64,000 nucleotides of DNA from Larkinella arboricola (GTDB lineage Bacteria > Bacteroidota > Bacteroidia > Cytophagales > Spirosomataceae). Positions 61,190-64,000 of this stretch are shown here, in pieces (the stretch's first letter is position 1; every line of letters begins with the position of its first letter). Made by a program: the position numbers and the translations under genes. The stretch lies in contig NZ_QLMC01000002.1 of assembly GCF_003259745.1 (NCBI RefSeq), positions 372,001 through 436,000 on the forward strand, given 5' to 3'. The notes under the pieces were generated by a model that did not search any database, was not told the origin of the DNA, and worked only from the letters and a program-made list of their open reading frames with translations.

Positions 61190-62545
61190 ATGACGTACGA
61201 AGCCCTGTCGCCGTTCTTCTGGGGTATGGTGATGGCCATGTTTCTGGCCAATTCCATCCAGTGGTTTATGTACCGTGAGCGGATTTATGGGTTATACACG
61301 ATCTACACGCTGATCTGGGCCTTCTATTTTGTGATCAATCACCTGGAGTTACCGACGAATCTGGGTAATTTTTATAAGCTTTCCTCATACATCGGTTACA
61401 TCCTGTATCTGGAGCTGGCTAAAATCTTCCTGAACCTGCGCGACCGGCCCCGGTTTCTGCGCTGGGTGGTCGTGGTGCAGTGGATGCTGGTCTTTTATTG
61501 TGCCGTCAAAACGTACATTTATCTCTTTACGGATCTCTGGCAGTCGACGCTGCATACCCTGCTGCTGCAACCCATCCGGTTTGCCATGCTGGCCGTGGGG
61601 GGCTACATTGTCTTCTCGTTTTTCCGATCCAAAGATGTGGTGGCCCGTTTTTTTGTGGCCGGAACGGCTTCGCTGCTCATCAACCACGCCATTACGGCGG
61701 CTCTGCTGATTCATTCGCTGGACCTGAGCCTGTCGTTGCCTTTCTGGCGGCACCCTGATTTGTTTCTTCAGATTGGCGTGGTGCTGGACCTGATTTTCTT
61801 TTCGCTGGGCATTTCGTACCGGCACCGGCGGGAAGCCGTTCGGAAAGCCGTGGTGGAAAAAGACCTGGAGCGCGAACGCGATCAGCGCCACCGCGAGAAT
61901 CTGGAGGCCGACCTGGCAATTCAGCGGATGCAGCACGAAAAAACCGAGGTGCAGATGCGGGCCTTGCAGAGTCAGGTCAACCCGCACTTTCTGTTCAATG
62001 GACTCAATACGCTTTCTTCGCTGATCGACGAGAGCCCCGATCAGGCCAGCAAATTCGTCGATGAGCTTTCCAACGTGTACCGGTATCTGCTGCGGAGTAA
62101 CGAAAACGAACTGGTGACGCTCAGTGACGAACTGCGGTTTATCCGGTCGTATTTTCACCTGCTGCAAACCCGTTTCGGCAAAAGCATCGACTTGCAGGTT
62201 TCGGTAGCCGATCATTACCAGAAAGCCCTGCTCCCCCCGTTAACGCTTCAACTGCTGGTGGAAAATGCCGTCAAACACAATGTGGTGATGCCCGAACAGC
62301 CGCTTACGATCCGGATTCGGACCAACACCCAGGATTTATTGATTGTTGAAAACAACCTGCAACGCAAAAACCTGCGGATTGAATCCAATGGGGTTGGGCT
62401 GTCGAACATTGACACAAAATACCGGCTGCTGAACCAGCCCGCGCCCCTGGTTGGCGAAGCCGATGGCTGGTTTCAGGTGATTCTGACATTGTTGAAAATG
62501 CCGGAAACCCAGGCAGCCCGGCCGGTCGGACAGGGATATGAATGA
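61190..62545 (+). CDS. LytS-type sensor histidine kinase
   Basis: 451 residues. About seven membrane segments occupy the first ~225 residues (LSPFFWGMVMAMFLANSIQWF, IYGLYTIYTLIWAFYFVINHL, LRWVVVVQWMLVFYC and more), then a coiled coil (VEKDLERERDQRHRENLEADLAIQRMQ). The His_kinase (PF06580) box is ALQSQVNPHFLFNGLNTLSSLI with the phosphoacceptor His near residue 265, followed by an ATPase with LLVENAVKHNVV and GVGLSNIDTKYRLL. It would sense an envelope cue. Usually such kinases pair with a LytTR regulator; here a Crp/Fnr gene follows with an 8-bp overlap. Confidence 0.93.
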   Translation: MTYEALSPFFWGMVMAMFLANSIQWFMYRERIYGLYTIYTLIWAFYFVINHLELPTNLGNFYKLSSYIGYILYLELAKIFLNLRDRPRFLRWVVVVQWMLVFYCAVKTYIYLFTDLWQSTLHTLLLQPIRFAMLAVGGYIVFSFFRSKDVVARFFVAGTASLLINHAITAALLIHSLDLSLSLPFWRHPDLFLQIGVVLDLIFFSLGISYRHRREAVRKAVVEKDLERERDQRHRENLEADLAIQRMQHEKTEVQMRALQSQVNPHFLFNGLNTLSSLIDESPDQASKFVDELSNVYRYLLRSNENELVTLSDELRFIRSYFHLLQTRFGKSIDLQVSVADHYQKALLPPLTLQLLVENAVKHNVVMPEQPLTIRIRTNTQDLLIVENNLQRKNLRIESNGVGLSNIDTKYRLLNQPAPLVGEADGWFQVILTLLKMPETQAARPVGQGYE

Positions 62546-63131
62546 GCAATCGACGGCTTTGGAACAGCTAAAAAAGGTGGTTTTTCAGGTTACGAAGCTG
62601 TCCGATGAGGAGTGGAAGGCTTTTGCGGCCTGCTGGCATTGGGTCGAGTACAAACGCAAAACAATCTTAACGTCGGCGGGTGAGGTGGAACGGTATCTGT
62701 ATTTTGTGGTCGACGGTGTTCAGCGGGCCTATTATCTGGGCGACAGGAAACGGGATGCCACGCTGATTTTCTCTTATACCGGTTCCATGTCGGGCATCAT
62801 CGACTCGTTTCAATTGCAGCAACCTTCGCGTTATTACCTCGAAACGCTGACTGCCAGTCAGTTGCTCCGGCTTTCCTTCACCGACTTTGACCGGCTGCTG
62901 GCGACCTACCCGGCTCTGGAACGCTGGGGGCGCATCGGTACGGCGGCCGCGATGTCGGGTCTGATGGAACGGTACATCGAACTGATGACGTTCAGCGCCG
63001 AAGAGAAATTCCGGATTTTGCTGACACGCAGTCCGCACGTCCTGCAACTGATTCCGCACAAATACCTGGCGTCGTATCTGGGTCTGGACCCGACGACTTT
63101 CAGTAAACTGCTGGCGTCCGTCAGATTATAA
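62538..63131 (+). CDS. Crp/Fnr family transcriptional regulator
   Basis: 197 residues. The cyclic-nucleotide-binding fold is shown by KRKTILTSAGEVERYLYFVVDGVQRAYYLG and LIFSYTGSMSGIIDSFQLQQPSRYYLETLTASQLLRLSFTDFDRLL. The C-terminal short HTH is HVLQLIPHKYLASYLGLDPTTFSKL. The effector-contact residues for cAMP are not recognisable. Its ATG overlaps the kinase stop by 8 bp, so they are in one operon. The DNA-binding helix lacks the usual SRIR/K end, finishing at LASVRL. Confidence 0.9.
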   Translation: MNEQSTALEQLKKVVFQVTKLSDEEWKAFAACWHWVEYKRKTILTSAGEVERYLYFVVDGVQRAYYLGDRKRDATLIFSYTGSMSGIIDSFQLQQPSRYYLETLTASQLLRLSFTDFDRLLATYPALERWGRIGTAAAMSGLMERYIELMTFSAEEKFRILLTRSPHVLQLIPHKYLASYLGLDPTTFSKLLASVRL

Positions 63132-63208
63132 CGGCGTTGAAAATCTTGGCCCAGACCAAGATTATTCGCTAAAAACCCTGTTACGTTTGCCGTCAAACCG
63201 CTACTGCC

Positions 63209-63808
63209 ATGCCGACTTTTACCGCCAATGTCTTGCTAGATCAGTTGACCGCCGAAACCCATGCGTTGATCCAGCTTGTTGAAAACGAGTTTAGTTCACT
63301 CCCGAACGACACCCTGAACTGGCAGCCAGCCCCGGAGCGCTGGAGCATCCTGCAATGCCTGGAACACCTGAACAGTTACGGGCATTATTACCTCCCGCAG
63401 CTCGAAAAGGCAGTTTATCGGGGCGAACAGGAGCAGATAGCGGCTTCCACGAGCTTCCGCAGTGGCTTGTTGGGCAACTACTTTGCCACTTCCATGCGGC
63501 CCAAAGCCGACGGTTCGATTGGCCTGAAAGCCAAAGCCGTGAAAGCCCATACGCCCGCTGCCAGACTGGATGCAAGGGCGGTGTTGACTACCTTTCTCGA
63601 TCAGCAGCGCGACCTTCTGAATCTGCTGGAACGCGCCCGGCGGGTGAATATTGAGCGGTTTCGGGTGCCCATTTCCATTGCCCGGTTCATCCGACTATCG
63701 GTGGGCGACACGTTTCGATTTTTGATTGCCCATGAGCAACGACACGTTTTGCAGGCGCAGCGGGTGGCCGCCGAGGCAAAACTTTGTGCGCATTCTTCGA
63801 TTAAATAG
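63209..63808 (+). CDS. DinB family protein (putative metal-dependent hydrolase/thiol transferase fold)
   Basis: 199 residues. A four-helix DinB bundle with the metal-site His in WSILQCLEHLNSYGHYYL (near residue 50) and a later HEQRH pair in FLIAHEQRHVLQAQRV (near 170). The members include thiol transferases for bacillithiol-like thiols and stress proteins; the exact role is not clear. It is 77 bp after the Crp/Fnr gene and may be separate from it. Confidence 0.9.
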   Translation: MPTFTANVLLDQLTAETHALIQLVENEFSSLPNDTLNWQPAPERWSILQCLEHLNSYGHYYLPQLEKAVYRGEQEQIAASTSFRSGLLGNYFATSMRPKADGSIGLKAKAVKAHTPAARLDARAVLTTFLDQQRDLLNLLERARRVNIERFRVPISIARFIRLSVGDTFRFLIAHEQRHVLQAQRVAAEAKLCAHSSIK

Positions 63809-63829
63809 TAATAATTTTTATGTTTGGTG

Positions 63830-64000
63830 ATGCTCCTAACCATCACCTTCCTCGCCATTCTGGCCCTGATCGGGTTAATTTCAGTTGTTCGTTTACACAC
63901 GTTTCTGGCTTTTCTGGCGGTTTCGCTGGGGGCGGGTCTGGCGCTGGGGCTTCAGCCGCTGGCGATTCTTGATTCCATCCAGAAGGGCATCGGCGGCACG
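63830..64000 (+). CDS. GntP family gluconate/H+ symporter (3' partial)
   Basis: The window ends 57 codons into the gene. From ATG 63830 (or GTG 63827) the visible N-terminus is a hydrophobic stretch, LLTITFLAILALIGLISVV, then RLHTFLAFLAVSLGAGLALG and the strongly conserved LDSIQKGIGGT, characteristic of GntP-type permeases. It would import gluconate or another sugar acid by proton symport. It has little room for a separate promoter after the DinB stop. Confidence 0.85.
   Translation, partial: MLLTITFLAILALIGLISVVRLHTFLAFLAVSLGAGLALGLQPLAILDSIQKGIGGT

Noticed and set aside
1-64000. CRISPR arrays, prophage, insertion sequences or an obvious anti-phage system
   Set aside because: No regularly spaced direct repeats with spacers, no transposase or integrase motifs, and no recognisable defence-system proteins were seen in any frame.

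Overview
The window looks like chromosome of a Bacteroidota bacterium of the order Cytophagales, most likely Spirosomataceae (a Larkinella- or Spirosoma-like organism). The basis is an intermediate GC content, repeated TAnnTTTG promoter -7 boxes of the Bacteroidota type with no Shine-Dalgarno dependence, a type IX secretion sorting domain on a giant surface protein, and families typical of the phylum (WbqC, DUF4403, DUF2279, DUF2027-Smr, LytS-type kinases, short Crp/Fnr regulators). The genus is inference. I see no phage, plasmid, insertion sequence, CRISPR array, rRNA or tRNA; this is core-like chromosome with some accessory surface and sugar genes.

Layout. 1-9 kb: the 3' part of an AraC-family regulator, a DUF4260 membrane protein, an OsmC-like / carbon-nitrogen hydrolase pair, an 1136-residue VCBS/FG-GAP surface protein, an NAD(P)-binding sugar-epimerase-like protein, and aroA. 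9-16 kb: a secreted unknown, a DUF4139 (MuiA-like) protein, an Ldh-type dehydrogenase with an EamA transporter, then mltG, a YbgC-like thioesterase and a BrkB/YihY membrane protein. 16-24 kb: glycosyltransferase, YciO/Sua5-like protein, a lipoprotein of unknown function, an LpxL-like acyltransferase, WbqC and clpC. 24-28 kb: two tandem paralogous outer-membrane proteins, GDPD and fabG. 28-34 kb: a tight run of VWA protein, DUF2279, DUF2027-Smr and DUF4403 lipoprotein, then RNase P RNA (rnpB). 34-38 kb: an OmpA-like protein and the rpsP-rimM-trmD translation operon. 38-42 kb: an AsmA-like/GT51 fusion, a GNAT protein and an RluA-type pseudouridine synthase. 42-52 kb: a small lipoprotein, an ACC-deaminase-like PLP enzyme, a formyltransferase-polysaccharide deacetylase pair, an aldo/keto reductase, cupin, ThuA-like protein, a large PAS/GAF histidine kinase and a serine hydrolase. 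52-64 kb: an unusual radical SAM protein, a 37-residue basic protein, VF530, two beta-propeller glycosidases, a CrtO-like membrane protein, a lipoprotein, an MFS transporter, a DsbA/FrnE-like protein, a LytS-type kinase overlapping a Crp/Fnr regulator, DinB, and the start of a GntP permease.

The most informative non-coding signals are three. First, two minus-strand promoters 6.2 kb apart (1335-1402 and 7594-7660) share paired GTCA boxes 21-22 nt apart, the same 23-nt spacing to a degenerate -7 box, and nearly the same distance to the start codon; they look like targets of one AraC-type regulator. Second, four intergenic imperfect palindromes are built from 7-nt units. Third, long perfect hairpins sit at stop codons without a U tract. 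I found no self-contained undescribed system such as a new defence or mobile system.
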